From Flavobacteriaceae bacterium F08102 (lineage in GTDB: Bacteria > Bacteroidota > Bacteroidia > Flavobacteriales > Flavobacteriaceae): a DNA stretch of 64,000 nt. The stretch spans positions 1 through 64,000 of the forward strand of contig JALKAY010000008.1 in assembly GCA_023015935.1 (NCBI GenBank), in the 5' to 3' direction. The notes under the pieces are model-generated. The model was not told the origin of the DNA, did not search any database, and saw only the letters and a program-made list of their open reading frames with translations. The position numbers were made by a program, and so were the translations under genes. Positions 25,951-36,959 of the stretch are shown piece by piece (the first letter of the stretch is position 1; every line of letters starts with the position of its first letter).

Positions 25951-28023
25951 TTATTCAGGATATGATATCCGCAGGTGATAAATATTATTGAGCTTCTTTT
26001 TAATTACCTTTTTAATGAGTTGGATTTCTTTAAAAGTGATGTCTGCATTCATAAATTGGCCCTGTGCCATTTGACCAGCAACAATTTTATCTATTAATTC
26101 ATCAATGAGTTGTGCACTGGGTTCTTTTAAGCTTTTTGATGCCGCTTCAGCAGCATCACACATCATTAATATTGCGGTTTCTTTAGAAAAAGGAATGGGT
26201 CCTGGATATCTGAAATCTTCAATATCGAGTAATGCTGGATTTGACGACTCTTCTTTTTTATAAAAGTAATACACCGTAGAAGTCCCGTGATGCGTTCGAA
26301 TAAAATCTATAATCCGATCAGGTAAATGATATTTTTTAGCTAGCTCAATCCCATTTAACACATGTTTTATTATAATGTTAGCACTATCTTTTGGAGTGAG
26401 TTCATTATGTGGGTTTACTGAGGTAGATTGATTTTCTGTAAAGTAATTTGGATTTAACATTTTACCAATATCATGATAGAGTGCTCCTGTACGAACAAGC
26501 ATCGCATTCGCTCCAATTTCGTTTGCCGACGCTTCTGCTAAATTAGCAACTTGCATTGAATGCTGAAATGTACCGGGTGCTTTCTCAGCGAGTAAACGCA
26601 ATAATTTAGAATTGGTGTTTGACAATTCCAATAAAGAAACATCCGAGATAAGGCCAAATATTTTTTCGTACACCAAAATTAAAAACAAAGATAAAAAAGA
26701 CAATATTCCATTGAGTGCAAACATGGCAAAATACCCCCAATTAATCCCTTGTGTCCTTCCCTCTTGAATTATTGTAAAGGCAAAATAGGTAAGCATGTAA
26801 ATTCCCGTAATTTTACTTATCGATATAAATAAATTGGCACGTTGATGTAATTCGGTTACCGTTAAAATGGTAATCATTCCCGCAACAATTTGCAAAAAGA
26901 TAAACTCAAAGCTCTCAGGAACCACAAAACCTAAAAGAAGTACAGTTAAAACATGTGTGAATAAGGCCAGCCGCGCATCAAAAAATGCTTTTACAACAAT
27001 TGGCAGAATGGGTAAAGGAACCACATAAAGATAATCTACCTTATACTTCACTACCAAGGTGACAATCAAAAACAGTAGAAATACATTAAAAAAGATAAAG
27101 GTTACCTTGGTATTGTCTTCGTATATATCGACCCGATATTTTTTAAGAAACAACAATAACATTAATAAGGTAAGGGCAACTAAAATAATATATCCAAAAA
27201 GAATCCAATTATAATTAGATTCATTCCAAACTTGCGTGTTATATTCTTTTTTTAATGAATTTAGGATGGCAAATTTACGTCCTTGGACCACATCGCCTTT
27301 AGAAATAATACGCTCATTTTCTGTTATTAAACCTTCAGTAAGTGCAATTGAATTAAGATCTTCTTGAATCATTTTATCCGTTAAGTCACTGTCATAGGTT
27401 ACATTTGGCTTCAGCGATTTTAATAAGATTTCAGATATTTCAGCACGTATATTTTTATATCTTGAAGTATTGAAATAGGTTTCAATTCGCTGACGAAGTG
27501 TTGTTTCATTGAAAAAATTATCAAATACAATTGTACTAATAACATTTCCTTTTCTCAATCCAACCAATTGCTTGGGTTTTGCTTTATGTTGATCTTTGGT
27601 TGCAATAAGGCCTTTGTTATAAATTGTATTCACAAATTGCTCAGTAAACTCTATTAAACGCCCCATATTGACGTTTTGCATAAGAGAATCTTGTGCAATA
27701 GCTTTCAAATTGGCATTTACATCAGCAAGTATGGTTTCCTTCACTTGCTCATCAAAACTAAAATACAGTTTTCGATTGGCTAGAATTTCTTCTCGTTCCT
27801 TTTTTAGCTGTTCATCTGTTTTCTGTATAGAAAAGTCAAAAGGAGCAAATAAATTTTCATATTCCCATGGTTTTCCATTTTGAAAATCATATTTAAAATG
27901 TCCACCTTTTGGGAAAAAATATACAATTGCAATCGACGTAAGCATAAACAGGCTAAACTTGTATATCGCCGCGTGATTCTTAAAAATAAGGTTATAAAAA
28001 TTTCTAAAATTGAAATTGGCCAT
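25951..28023 (-). CDS. 7TM-HD family phosphohydrolase (PgpH-like, probable c-di-AMP phosphodiesterase)
   Basis: A 690-residue membrane protein with an N-terminal anchor (residues about 20-40), a large extracytoplasmic 7TMR-HD domain to about residue 270, seven membrane segments (about 275-460), and a C-terminal HD domain with FQHSMQVANLAE, GALYHDIGKM, and the HHGTSTVYYFY segment. This is the layout of Listeria PgpH, which degrades cyclic di-AMP. The metal ligands are present (H...HD...H...D). It diverges from the thiolase gene. Not verified that this organism uses c-di-AMP. Confidence 0.9.
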   Translation of the reverse strand: MANFNFRNFYNLIFKNHAAIYKFSLFMLTSIAIVYFFPKGGHFKYDFQNGKPWEYENLFAPFDFSIQKTDEQLKKEREEILANRKLYFSFDEQVKETILADVNANLKAIAQDSLMQNVNMGRLIEFTEQFVNTIYNKGLIATKDQHKAKPKQLVGLRKGNVISTIVFDNFFNETTLRQRIETYFNTSRYKNIRAEISEILLKSLKPNVTYDSDLTDKMIQEDLNSIALTEGLITENERIISKGDVVQGRKFAILNSLKKEYNTQVWNESNYNWILFGYIILVALTLLMLLLFLKKYRVDIYEDNTKVTFIFFNVFLLFLIVTLVVKYKVDYLYVVPLPILPIVVKAFFDARLALFTHVLTVLLLGFVVPESFEFIFLQIVAGMITILTVTELHQRANLFISISKITGIYMLTYFAFTIIQEGRTQGINWGYFAMFALNGILSFLSLFLILVYEKIFGLISDVSLLELSNTNSKLLRLLAEKAPGTFQHSMQVANLAEASANEIGANAMLVRTGALYHDIGKMLNPNYFTENQSTSVNPHNELTPKDSANIIIKHVLNGIELAKKYHLPDRIIDFIRTHHGTSTVYYFYKKEESSNPALLDIEDFRYPGPIPFSKETAILMMCDAAEAASKSLKEPSAQLIDELIDKIVAGQMAQGQFMNADITFKEIQLIKKVIKKKLNNIYHLRISYPE

Positions 28024-28172
28024 GCTAGGTTCAACAATAAAGTTAATCGCAATGTAAAAAAAAATGACGACTTAACTCAATTGGACACAAAGTATAAATT
28101 TAATTTAATAATAAGCCTATAAATCCCTAAATTCGCGCATACAAAAAAGTAAATTATCAAAGATTAAATAAA

Positions 28173-29348
28173 ATGAAAGACGTTGTAATTGTATCTGCTG
28201 TTAGAACCCCAATGGGAAGTTTTTTAGGAAGCTTATCAACAGTATCTGCCACGGAATTAGGAGCAACCGCAATTAAGGCTGCATTAGAAAGAATTAAGCT
28301 TGACGGATCGGCCGTTGATGAAGTTTTAATGGGTTGTGTTTTACAAGCTAATTTAGGACAAGCTCCTGCAAAACAAGCGGCCCTTTATGCAGGTTTACCA
28401 CAAGATACACCATGTACAACTGTCAATAAGGTTTGTGCATCTGGAATGAAAGCAGTCATGCAAGGTGCACAAGCTATTAAATCGGGAGATTCCGAAATTG
28501 TAGTTGCTGGCGGTATGGAGAATATGTCCATGGTTCCACACTACATACAAGGACGTCAAGGTCATAAATTGGGAAATATAAATGTAACGGATGGTTTGAT
28601 AAAAGATGGATTGACCAACGTTTATGACAATCAGCACATGGGAACTTGTGGCGATTTATGTGCAAAAGAACACCATTTTTCGAGAGAGGATCAAGATGCC
28701 TTTGCAATTGAATCTTATAATCGTTCTGCAAAAGCTTGGGAAGCTGGGCGCTTTGAAGAAGAAGTAATTCCCGTAGAAGTTCCACAACGCAAAGGAGGTC
28801 CCATCATAGTAAGAGAAGACGAAGAGTATAAAAACGTAAAAATGGATAAAATTCCAACCTTACGTCCAGTTTTCAGCAAGGATGGTACCGTTACTGCTGC
28901 CAACGCTTCAACATTAAATGACGGTGCCGCAGCTTTAGTTTTAATGAGTGCCGAAAAAGCAAAAGAATTAAATTTAACTCCGCTTGCTACCATTAAAGGC
29001 TATGCGGATGCATCTTTAGCTCCTGAATGGTTTACAATTGCTCCAGCAAAGGCCATCCCAAAGGCATTGGATAAAGCTAATGTTCGTATTGAGCAAATTG
29101 ATTATTTTGAATTTAACGAAGCATTTTCGGTAGTGGGACTAGCCAATACTAAACTCTTAAACCTTGATCCTGAAAAAGTGAATGTAAATGGAGGTGCTGT
29201 TTCTTTAGGTCATCCACTTGGATGCTCTGGAGCAAGAATTATTGTCACCTTAATAAATGTATTAAAACAACAGAACGGTAAGTTAGGAGCTGCTGCTATC
29301 TGTAATGGAGGGGGTGGAGCTAGCGCGATTGTGATTGAAAACAACTAA
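28173..29348 (+). CDS. acetyl-CoA C-acyltransferase (thiolase)
   Basis: A 391-residue thiolase, probably an acetoacetyl-CoA thiolase. Its catalytic Cys lies in NKVCASGMKAVM near residue 89, the His in NGGAVSLGHPLGCSGAR and a second Cys in the same segment, with CNGGGGASA at the end. It makes or cleaves acetoacetyl-CoA, or a longer chain in beta-oxidation. The substrate length cannot be told from sequence. The C40 peptidase gene starts 9 bp later, so they are probably co-transcribed, although a functional link is not known. Confidence 0.94.
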   Translation: MKDVVIVSAVRTPMGSFLGSLSTVSATELGATAIKAALERIKLDGSAVDEVLMGCVLQANLGQAPAKQAALYAGLPQDTPCTTVNKVCASGMKAVMQGAQAIKSGDSEIVVAGGMENMSMVPHYIQGRQGHKLGNINVTDGLIKDGLTNVYDNQHMGTCGDLCAKEHHFSREDQDAFAIESYNRSAKAWEAGRFEEEVIPVEVPQRKGGPIIVREDEEYKNVKMDKIPTLRPVFSKDGTVTAANASTLNDGAAALVLMSAEKAKELNLTPLATIKGYADASLAPEWFTIAPAKAIPKALDKANVRIEQIDYFEFNEAFSVVGLANTKLLNLDPEKVNVNGGAVSLGHPLGCSGARIIVTLINVLKQQNGKLGAAAICNGGGGASAIVIENN

Positions 29349-29357
29349 TGCTTACAC

Positions 29358-30128
29358 ATGAAATACGGTATTTGTAATTTAACACTGATTCCGCTTCGTG
29401 CAAGTGCAGATCATCGCAGCGAAATGGTGTCACAATTACTGTTTGGTGAAGCGTATAAAGTCACTCAAGCCAATAAATTATGGTTAAAAATAGCGGTGGT
29501 TGATGATGGTTGTGAAGGTTGGATCCCGATAGAACAACATCTAGAAGTATCAAAAGAATTCTTTCGAGAAGTTAAAAATTCCCCCATGATACTGAGCGAT
29601 GAATTAGTTGATGTTTTAGAAAATGAACAAGGACAACTTACCACAATTGTTATGGGGAGCCGATTACCTTTACTTGACAAGAATAGACTGTGTTTAAATG
29701 AACACACTTATCATTATCAAGGAAGGGTTACAACAGGAAAACTAGAAAAAACAAAGTTGATTCCAACCGCATTTCGTTATGAGAATGTACCCTTTTTATG
29801 GGGAGGAAAAACCCCTTTTGGTTTAGATAGTGCTGGTTTCACACAAATTGTATACAAACTCAATGGAATCCATTTAAAGCGAAATGCTGCAGCGCAAGCC
29901 ACTCAAGGTGAAGCGTTGAGTTTTATTGAAGAATCTTCTCCAGGTGATTTGGCATTTTTTGACAATCAAGAGGGTGAAATTATTCATGTGGGCATGATTT
30001 TAGAGAATCACCATATTATTCATGTTGACGGTAAAGTTCGCGTAGACCAATTAGATCAAAGTGGAATTTTTAACAGAGCACTTCAAAAACACACCTATAA
30101 ATTAAGGGTAATTAAAAAGGTAGTTTAA
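29358..30128 (+). CDS. NlpC/P60 (C40) family protein with catalytic Cys replaced by Ser
   Basis: A 256-residue protein with an N-terminal SH3-like region (residues about 1-65) and a C-terminal NlpC/P60 domain (about 140-255). The family motif is F-G-(I/L)-D-C-S-G-F; here it is FGLDSAGF, with Ser at residue 158 instead of Cys. The His (IIHVG, residue 210) and the third residue region (IIHVDG) are kept. Without the Cys it should not cleave peptidoglycan stem peptides normally; it may bind them. It has no signal peptide, which is common for this subgroup. It could still act with a serine or be a non-enzyme. Confidence 0.82.
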   Translation: MKYGICNLTLIPLRASADHRSEMVSQLLFGEAYKVTQANKLWLKIAVVDDGCEGWIPIEQHLEVSKEFFREVKNSPMILSDELVDVLENEQGQLTTIVMGSRLPLLDKNRLCLNEHTYHYQGRVTTGKLEKTKLIPTAFRYENVPFLWGGKTPFGLDSAGFTQIVYKLNGIHLKRNAAAQATQGEALSFIEESSPGDLAFFDNQEGEIIHVGMILENHHIIHVDGKVRVDQLDQSGIFNRALQKHTYKLRVIKKVV

Positions 30129-30203
30129 TACCTAAACCATATGGACAAAGCAATGCTATTTACCTAAAGTAGATGCTTCGTATTACCTAATTTCATTTAA
30201 CGT

Positions 30204-30240
30204 AAAAAAAACTCCTTTGTCGTATCAAAGGAGTTTTTTT
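30204..30240. terminator. bidirectional terminator
   Basis: CTCCTTTG (30212-30219) pairs with CAAAGGAG (30226-30233), flanked by an A-run on the left and a T-run on the right. It serves both the C40 gene and the converging TPR gene. Confidence 0.9.
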
Positions 30241-30256
30241 GAGGGGGTAATTCTTT

Positions 30257-31552
30257 TTATTTTCTTGAAGCATCCCAAATTGCTTTCATGGCTTTGTACT
30301 CATCTTCCATTTCTACATTTTCATACATACTCATAAGGGTACGCACAATATCTAAATTTTCAGGATCTAAATCATAAGCCTTTTTATAAAAAGGAATAAC
30401 TTGTTTATATAACTCGGCTTGTTTGGCCTTAATTTCGTCGTATTTCTTAAAGTTATTTAAATTTTCATTCATTTCATCAACAAGCGCTTTGTCTGCTTCC
30501 AACATTGCCGCTCCTTTATTTAAATAAGCATCTGTGTAATTAGGATCAAGTTCAATGGCTTTGTCATAATTTTTAAGCGCCCCTTCAATGTCTCCTTGTT
30601 CTTGATTAATTACCCCAACATTAAAATACAAATTAGGATTATTTGGATCTTGTGCAATGGCTTCTTCCATGGCTCTTTTAAAACCTGGTTTATCATTGAG
30701 TTTTAATAAAACATTAGCTTCAGTCAAAATTAAATTTAAATCTTTAGGGTATAATTTTCTCGCATCAGATACCGCTTTCATCGCTTTCTCTGTCTCGCCT
30801 TTTTCAACTAATAGCAGGGCAATATTTTTAATTACATCTCCTTTTTTAGATTCCGATTTGATTTCTTTTGGATCGCTATATTGACCTGATTTTACCATCA
30901 AATCCATTTGATCTTTCGAACTGAAATCTTCACGCTCACCAGTTTCTTTATTCAATGCGGAATAACGTGTTGTAATTCCTGAATAATTCATATCTCTTAA
31001 CCTCGTAAAATAATCTAATGCCGTATCAAAATCATTATCTAAATAAGCGGCATTGGCTGCATATTCTAAAAAAGTAGTGTCTTTAGGGCTTAATGCATAG
31101 GTCTGATACAATGATTCTTTAGCACTTTTATAATCTTTATTTTGATATTCTTTAATTCCTTTATTAGAAACATCAGATATCAATGAATTAAGAAGTGGTC
31201 TTGCAACCTCACTGTATTTAGCTTTTCCCGTTTTCTTTTCAAAATCGAGTAAATTTTGAAAGGTTTTAGCCGCTTTATCATACGCATTTGCATCTAAAGC
31301 AGGATTCTTTTTTCCTACTTCATAATAGGTTTTCGCTTTCAAAAAATAAAATTTAGCTTTCAATTTGTTGTCAGCCGATGCAATGAGGCTTTCCGCTTGA
31401 TCGATCGCTGTTTTAGCCGCTGCTACATCGCCCCCTTTAAGTGCTTTATCAGCTGCTTTTAGCTCATCTTTTTGAGCATAACTAGTCAATCCCAAACAGA
31501 TAGCTAGTATCAGTAACACGTGTTTTTTGTGGTTTGTCTTAAAAATGTTCAT
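30257..31552 (-). CDS. secreted tetratricopeptide repeat protein
   Basis: A 431-residue protein. I use the ATG at 31552, giving MNIFKTNHKKHVLLILAICLGLTSYAQ as signal peptide; the longer version would run back over the gyrA end. The mature part is a TPR solenoid, with clear repeats such as NLYFNVGVINQEQGDIEGALKN and NYTDAYLNKGAAMLEADKAL. It starts 10 bp downstream of gyrA, an arrangement seen in many Flavobacteriaceae, so it is probably co-transcribed. It is likely a periplasmic scaffold protein; partners are unknown. Confidence 0.85.
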   Translation of the reverse strand: MNIFKTNHKKHVLLILAICLGLTSYAQKDELKAADKALKGGDVAAAKTAIDQAESLIASADNKLKAKFYFLKAKTYYEVGKKNPALDANAYDKAAKTFQNLLDFEKKTGKAKYSEVARPLLNSLISDVSNKGIKEYQNKDYKSAKESLYQTYALSPKDTTFLEYAANAAYLDNDFDTALDYFTRLRDMNYSGITTRYSALNKETGEREDFSSKDQMDLMVKSGQYSDPKEIKSESKKGDVIKNIALLLVEKGETEKAMKAVSDARKLYPKDLNLILTEANVLLKLNDKPGFKRAMEEAIAQDPNNPNLYFNVGVINQEQGDIEGALKNYDKAIELDPNYTDAYLNKGAAMLEADKALVDEMNENLNNFKKYDEIKAKQAELYKQVIPFYKKAYDLDPENLDIVRTLMSMYENVEMEDEYKAMKAIWDASRK

Positions 31553-31562
31553 TGGTTTTAAT

Positions 31563-34085
31563 TTATAGTTCTTGTTCGTTTGTTGGTTCTTCATTGTCTA
31601 GGTTTTCAATTTCCGTGCCATTTTCAAGATCCTCATCATCTACCGTATCTTCATGCATAACTTTTGCTACAGCAGCGATAGAATCATCTCCTTTTATATT
31701 AATTAATCGAACACCTTGGGTGGCTCTACCCATTACACGTAAATCACCAACAGCCATGCGAATAGTAATTCCAGACTTATTGATAATCATCAAATCATCT
31801 TCATCATTTACATTCTTAATTGCCACTAAATTACCTGTTTTTTCGGTAATATTAATGGTTTTTACACCTTTTCCTCCTCTATTGGTAATTCGATAATCTT
31901 CGAGACTAGATCTTTTTCCATATCCTTTCTCTGAAACCACAAGCACATCACTCTCCATATCATTTAATGAAATCATACCAACAACTTCATCATCCTTGTC
32001 ATTTAATGTTATTCCACGAACACCAGAAGCATTTCTTCCCATCGGTCTCGTTTTGCTCTCTTCAAAGCGTATGGCTTTACCCGATTTAACAGCAATCATA
32101 ATTTGGCTATTACCATCGGTTAATTTAGCTTCTAATAACTCATCCCCTTCTTTAATGGTAATGGCATTAATACCATTGGTTCTAGGTCGAGAATACTGTT
32201 CTAACGATGTTTTCTTTATTTGACCATTTTTTGTAACCATAACCACATAGTTATTGTTTACATACTCTTCGTCTTTTAAATCTTGGGTACAAATAAATGC
32301 TTTTACTTTATCGTCTGGTTCAATATTGACAAGGTTTTGAATTGCTCTTCCTTTAGACGTCTTCGCTCCTTCTGGAATTTCATAAACCCTCATCCAATAC
32401 ACTTTTCCTTTTTGAGTGAAAAACAACATGTATTGGTGATTGGTCGCAACAAATAAATGTTCAAGAAAATCTTCATTCCGTGTAGAAACACCTTTTTGCC
32501 CTCGACCACCTCTATTTTGTACTTTATATTCGTCTAAGTTTGTTCTTTTTACGTAACCGGCATGAGAAATCGTTACAACAACTTGAGAATCTGGAATCAT
32601 ATCTTCGATACTTAAATCTCCACCAGCATATTCTATAGTAGAACGACGTTCATCCCCATATTTTTCTTTAATTTCAATAAGCTCTTCTTTTATAATCTCC
32701 ATGCGACGATCCTCATTGGATAAAATCTCTTTTAAATCAATGATTAATGCCATAATTTCATCATATTCAGCACGCAATTTATCTTGCTCTAAGCCTGTTA
32801 ATTGTCTTAGACGCATTTCAACAATGGCTTTCGATTGAATCTCACTTAACTCAAATCGCTCCATTAACTTCTCTCTCGCTTGATCAGCATTGCCTGAAGC
32901 TCTAATTATTTTAATTACTTCATCGATATTGTCTGACGCAATAATTAGCCCTTCTAATATATGTGCTCTTGCCTCCGCCTTTTTTAGTTCAAATTTAGTT
33001 CTGCGAACCACAACTTCATGACGGTGATCCACGAAATGCTTAATCAAATCTTTGAGATTTAACAATTCGGGTCTACCATTCACTAAGGCTATATTATTTA
33101 CGCTAAATGAAGTTTGTAATGCAGTATATTTATAAAGCTTATTAAGTACAATATTCGGAATAGCGTCTCGTTTTAAAACATACACCAATCGTCTACCCAT
33201 TCTACTAGTTTCATCACGAACCGTAGCAATACCTTCTATTTTATGCTCATTTACCAAGTCGGCTGTTTTCTTCATTAAATCGGCCCCATTTACTTGGTAA
33301 GGTAATTCAGTTACCACGATACACTCTCGACCATTTATTTCTTCAAAAACCGTTTTTGCACGTATAACAATTCTTCCGCGCCCCGTATGGAATGCATCTT
33401 TCACACCATCATATCCATAAATGATCCCTCCTGTTGGGAAATCTGGTGCTTTAATATGTTGCATTAAGCCATCTATATCAATATCATTATTTTCAATATA
33501 GGCAATGGTTCCATTAACAACTTCTGTTAAATTATGCGGAGCCATATTCGTAGCCATACCAACAGCAATCCCTGAAGCTCCATTTACCAATAAACTAGGT
33601 ATTCTGGTGGGTAATACCGTAGGTTCTTCTAACGTGTCATCAAAATTTAAGCGATGATCTACAGTATCCTTATCAATATCAGCAAGCATTTCTTCAGAGA
33701 TTTTTTTCATACGCACCTCCGTATAACGCATCGCCGCCGGGCTATCTCCATCTGGAGAGCCAAAGTTTCCTTGTCCATCAACCATTTCATAACGCATACT
33801 CCAATTTTGAGCCATTCTGACCATTGCGTCGTAAACAGAGGTATCTCCATGTGGATGATACTTACCTAAAACTTCCCCAACGACTCTCGCCGATTTCTTA
33901 TGGGCTCCTGTTGCCTTAATCCCCAATTCGTGCATGCCAAATAAAACTCTTCTGTGTACGGGCTTTAAACCGTCCCTTACATCTGGTAATGCTCTAGATA
34001 CAATCACAGACATTGAATAATCAATGTATGATGACTTCATTTCATCCTCAATATTGATGGGAATTAATTTTTCACCTTCCGCCAT
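31563..34085 (-). CDS. gyrA: DNA gyrase subunit A
   Basis: An 840-residue subunit that cuts and rejoins DNA. It has the winged-helix and tower region with [45 protein letters not shown] (Thr at the Escherichia coli Ser83 position) and the catalytic Tyr in [10 protein letters not shown], then the C-terminal beta-pinwheel with [10 protein letters not shown], the GyrA box. The acidic tail ending [11 protein letters not shown] is normal. The presence of the box supports gyrase rather than ParC. It diverges from clpC, sharing a 221-bp spacer. Confidence 0.97.
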   Translation of the reverse strand: MAEGEKLIPINIEDEMKSSYIDYSMSVIVSRALPDVRDGLKPVHRRVLFGMHELGIKATGAHKKSARVVGEVLGKYHPHGDTSVYDAMVRMAQNWSMRYEMVDGQGNFGSPDGDSPAAMRYTEVRMKKISEEMLADIDKDTVDHRLNFDDTLEEPTVLPTRIPSLLVNGASGIAVGMATNMAPHNLTEVVNGTIAYIENNDIDIDGLMQHIKAPDFPTGGIIYGYDGVKDAFHTGRGRIVIRAKTVFEEINGRECIVVTELPYQVNGADLMKKTADLVNEHKIEGIATVRDETSRMGRRLVYVLKRDAIPNIVLNKLYKYTALQTSFSVNNIALVNGRPELLNLKDLIKHFVDHRHEVVVRRTKFELKKAEARAHILEGLIIASDNIDEVIKIIRASGNADQAREKLMERFELSEIQSKAIVEMRLRQLTGLEQDKLRAEYDEIMALIIDLKEILSNEDRRMEIIKEELIEIKEKYGDERRSTIEYAGGDLSIEDMIPDSQVVVTISHAGYVKRTNLDEYKVQNRGGRGQKGVSTRNEDFLEHLFVATNHQYMLFFTQKGKVYWMRVYEIPEGAKTSKGRAIQNLVNIEPDDKVKAFICTQDLKDEEYVNNNYVVMVTKNGQIKKTSLEQYSRPRTNGINAITIKEGDELLEAKLTDGNSQIMIAVKSGKAIRFEESKTRPMGRNASGVRGITLNDKDDEVVGMISLNDMESDVLVVSEKGYGKRSSLEDYRITNRGGKGVKTINITEKTGNLVAIKNVNDEDDLMIINKSGITIRMAVGDLRVMGRATQGVRLINIKGDDSIAAVAKVMHEDTVDDEDLENGTEIENLDNEEPTNEQEL

Positions 34086-34197
34086 AAACTTTAGTAATTT
34101 TTAATGTTAAATAATAAGCCCCCAAGATACAACAAATCCTATTTTTCATACTTATTTATGTTCTAAATTATTATCATTACTTATTAACAAAAAACCC

Positions 34198-34226
34198 TTG
34201 TGATTAGGCTGTTTTTCATAGTTTTA
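34198..34226 (+). promoter_or_regulatory. candidate clpC promoter
   Basis: TTG (34198-34200), an 18-bp spacer and TAGTTTTA (34219-34226), close to the -33/-7 pattern TTG...TAnnTTTG. The leader would be about 75 nt. No CtsR-like or other operator was recognised. Confidence 0.5.
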
Positions 34227-34306
34227 CAGTGAACCTAAAATTAGAGAATGACTTTTGTAAGTCATATATAAAAAAAAGGACTAATTTTACAGTATAAATC
34301 GAATTT

Positions 34307-36856
34307 ATGGACGACAATTTTTCACCAAAAGTTAAAGATGTGATTGCTTACAGTAAAGAAGAAGCATTACGTTTAGGTCACGACTTTATCGGCACAGAGC
34401 ACTTAATGTTAGGACTGTTGAGAAAAGGAAATGGCGATGCAATAGACATTTTAAACACCTTAGCCATCGATTTGGGTATGCTGCGCAAAAAAATCGAAGG
34501 ATTAAGTCCGGCGAATCCAGATCTCTCCATTCCAAATGACAAAAAAAGTTTACATCTGACAAAGCAAGCTGAAAAAGCTTTAAAAACAACTTTTCTAGAA
34601 GCGAAACTTTTTAAGAGCAAAGCAGTGAGTACGGCACATTTATTGTTGTGTATTTTGAGGAATGAAAATGATCCAACGACCAAATTACTCAATAAATTTG
34701 ATGTTGATTACGAAGAAATCAAATCTATATTCAATCAATTATTTATGGATGAACAAGACCTAACAGAAGGACCCAAAGCAGAAAATACTGGTAGCGGAGA
34801 ATTTGATGAACCCAAACCCAACCCATTTGAAGGAAGTGCAAAACCGAGTAAATCAAGTTCCAAGTCAAAAACGCCTGTACTCGATAATTTTGGACGCGAC
34901 CTTACCAGGCTGGCTGAAGAAGGACGTTTAGATCCTGTCGTTGGACGACAAGAAGAAATTGAACGCATCTCACAAATTTTAAGTCGTCGTAAAAAAAACA
35001 ACCCCATTCTTATCGGTGAACCAGGGGTTGGTAAATCGGCCATAGCCGAAGGCCTTGCGTTGAGAATTATTCAACGTAAAGTTTCACGCATCTTATTCAA
35101 CAAACGAATTGTTTCTTTAGATTTAGCAAGCTTAGTTGCTGGAACAAAATACCGCGGACAATTTGAAGAACGCATGAAGGCACTGATGAATGAATTAGAG
35201 AAGAACGATGACATTATTTTATTCATTGATGAAATACATACCATTGTAGGTGCTGGAGGAGCAACAGGATCGTTAGACGCTTCAAATATGTTTAAACCAG
35301 CTTTAGCACGCGGAGAAATACAATGCATCGGTGCTACAACCCTCGATGAATTTAGACAAAATATTGAAAAAGATGGAGCCTTAGAACGAAGATTTCAAAA
35401 GGTTATGGTAGAACCTACTTCTGTAGAAGAAACCATCCAAATTTTAAACAATATTAAAGATAAATATGAAAATCATCACAATGTAATATATACTCCAGAA
35501 GCTATAGAAGCCTGTGTGAAATTGACCAATCGTTATATGACAGATCGATTTTTACCAGACAAAGCGATTGATGCTATGGATGAAGCTGGATCTAGAATCC
35601 ATATTACCAATATCGTCGTCCCTAAACAAATTCTTGAATTAGAAAAACAGTTAGAGGATGTTCGCGAACTAAAAAACAAGGTGGTAAAAAGTCAAAAATA
35701 TGAAGAAGCTGCCCGCTTAAGAGATGATGAAAAGCGAATTGAGAAAGAATTAGAAACTGCGCAAATTGAATGGGAAGAACATTCTAAACGACATAAGGAA
35801 ACCGTAACAGAAGACAATGTGGCAGAAGTAGTTTCAATGATGACTGGAATTCCAGTGAATCGAATTGCAGAGGCAGAAAGCGCTAGATTAGCCGATTTAC
35901 ACAACCTAATTAAAGGTAAAGTCATTGGTCAAGACGAGGCTGTTAATAAAGTCGTAAAAGCGATTCAACGTAATAGAGTGGGGTTAAAAGACCCAAACAA
36001 ACCGATTGGATCCTTTATTTTCTTAGGTCAAACTGGCGTTGGTAAAACCCAATTGGCTAAAGTACTGGCAAAAGAGCTTTTTGATTCTCAAGACGCTTTA
36101 GTTCGTATTGACATGAGTGAATATATGGAGAAATTTGCCATCTCTAGATTAATTGGAGCTCCTCCGGGTTATGTCGGTTATGAAGAAGGCGGCCAATTGA
36201 CTGAGAAAATTAGACGTAAGCCATATGCAGTCGTTCTTTTAGATGAGATAGAAAAGGCCCACCCCGACGTATTTAATATGTTACTACAGATTTTAGACGA
36301 CGGATATATTACGGATAGTTTAGGTCGTAAAATCGACTTTAGACATACCATTATCATAATGACCTCAAATATCGGATCAAGACAATTAAAAGATTTTGGT
36401 GCGGGTGTTGGATTTGGAACTGCAGCGAAAAAAGAACAAGCAGACGCTCATGCGAAAGGGGTTATTGAAAATGCCCTTAAAAAGAGCTTTGCACCTGAGT
36501 TCTTAAATCGTATTGATGATGTTATCGTATTTAACGCCTTAGAAAAGAAAGATATTCACGCTATTATAGATATCGAATTAGCAAAATTACTAAAACGTAT
36601 TGATGGATTAGGGTACACGTTAACCCTTAGTGATAAAGCGAAGGATTATATTGCCGACAAAGGTTTTGATCGTCAATATGGTGCTCGCCCATTAAAACGA
36701 GCTATTCAGAAATACATCGAAGATGCATTGGCAGAAGAAATTGTGAATTCTAAGCTCAAAGAAAATGACTCCATATTTATGGATCTTGACGAAGAAAAAG
36801 ACGAATTAACCATTAAAATTAAAAAATCAAAAAAATCGGTAGAGAATAAAGAATAA
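34307..36856 (+). CDS. clpC: ATP-dependent Clp protease ATP-binding subunit ClpC
   Basis: An 849-residue AAA+ unfoldase. It has an N-terminal Clp repeat domain (residues 1-145), the first AAA module with GEPGVGKSA near 237, a middle region with a UVR-like segment (KKSQKYEEAARLRDDEKRI), and the second AAA module with GQTGVGKTQ near 574. The ClpP-binding loop has VGFG-like residues near GAGVGFGTAAKK. It delivers substrates to ClpP. Length and order fit ClpC rather than ClpA or ClpB. It stands alone between its promoter and a terminator. Confidence 0.95.
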   Translation: MDDNFSPKVKDVIAYSKEEALRLGHDFIGTEHLMLGLLRKGNGDAIDILNTLAIDLGMLRKKIEGLSPANPDLSIPNDKKSLHLTKQAEKALKTTFLEAKLFKSKAVSTAHLLLCILRNENDPTTKLLNKFDVDYEEIKSIFNQLFMDEQDLTEGPKAENTGSGEFDEPKPNPFEGSAKPSKSSSKSKTPVLDNFGRDLTRLAEEGRLDPVVGRQEEIERISQILSRRKKNNPILIGEPGVGKSAIAEGLALRIIQRKVSRILFNKRIVSLDLASLVAGTKYRGQFEERMKALMNELEKNDDIILFIDEIHTIVGAGGATGSLDASNMFKPALARGEIQCIGATTLDEFRQNIEKDGALERRFQKVMVEPTSVEETIQILNNIKDKYENHHNVIYTPEAIEACVKLTNRYMTDRFLPDKAIDAMDEAGSRIHITNIVVPKQILELEKQLEDVRELKNKVVKSQKYEEAARLRDDEKRIEKELETAQIEWEEHSKRHKETVTEDNVAEVVSMMTGIPVNRIAEAESARLADLHNLIKGKVIGQDEAVNKVVKAIQRNRVGLKDPNKPIGSFIFLGQTGVGKTQLAKVLAKELFDSQDALVRIDMSEYMEKFAISRLIGAPPGYVGYEEGGQLTEKIRRKPYAVVLLDEIEKAHPDVFNMLLQILDDGYITDSLGRKIDFRHTIIIMTSNIGSRQLKDFGAGVGFGTAAKKEQADAHAKGVIENALKKSFAPEFLNRIDDVIVFNALEKKDIHAIIDIELAKLLKRIDGLGYTLTLSDKAKDYIADKGFDRQYGARPLKRAIQKYIEDALAEEIVNSKLKENDSIFMDLDEEKDELTIKIKKSKKSVENKE

Positions 36857-36898
36857 GGATGGAAGATTTTTACTTTTAAAAAACATGTTAATCAGTAT

Positions 36899-36925
36899 AA
36901 AAATCCCTCCAATGAGGGATTTTTT
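36899..36925. terminator. bidirectional terminator after clpC
   Basis: AATCCCTC pairs with GAGGGATT around CAAT (36910-36913), with an A-run on the left and T-run on the right. It lies between the convergent clpC and the TonB-plug gene. Confidence 0.88.
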
Positions 36926-36959
36926 ATGGCAACTCTCCTGTTTCACATCCCATTTAGGT

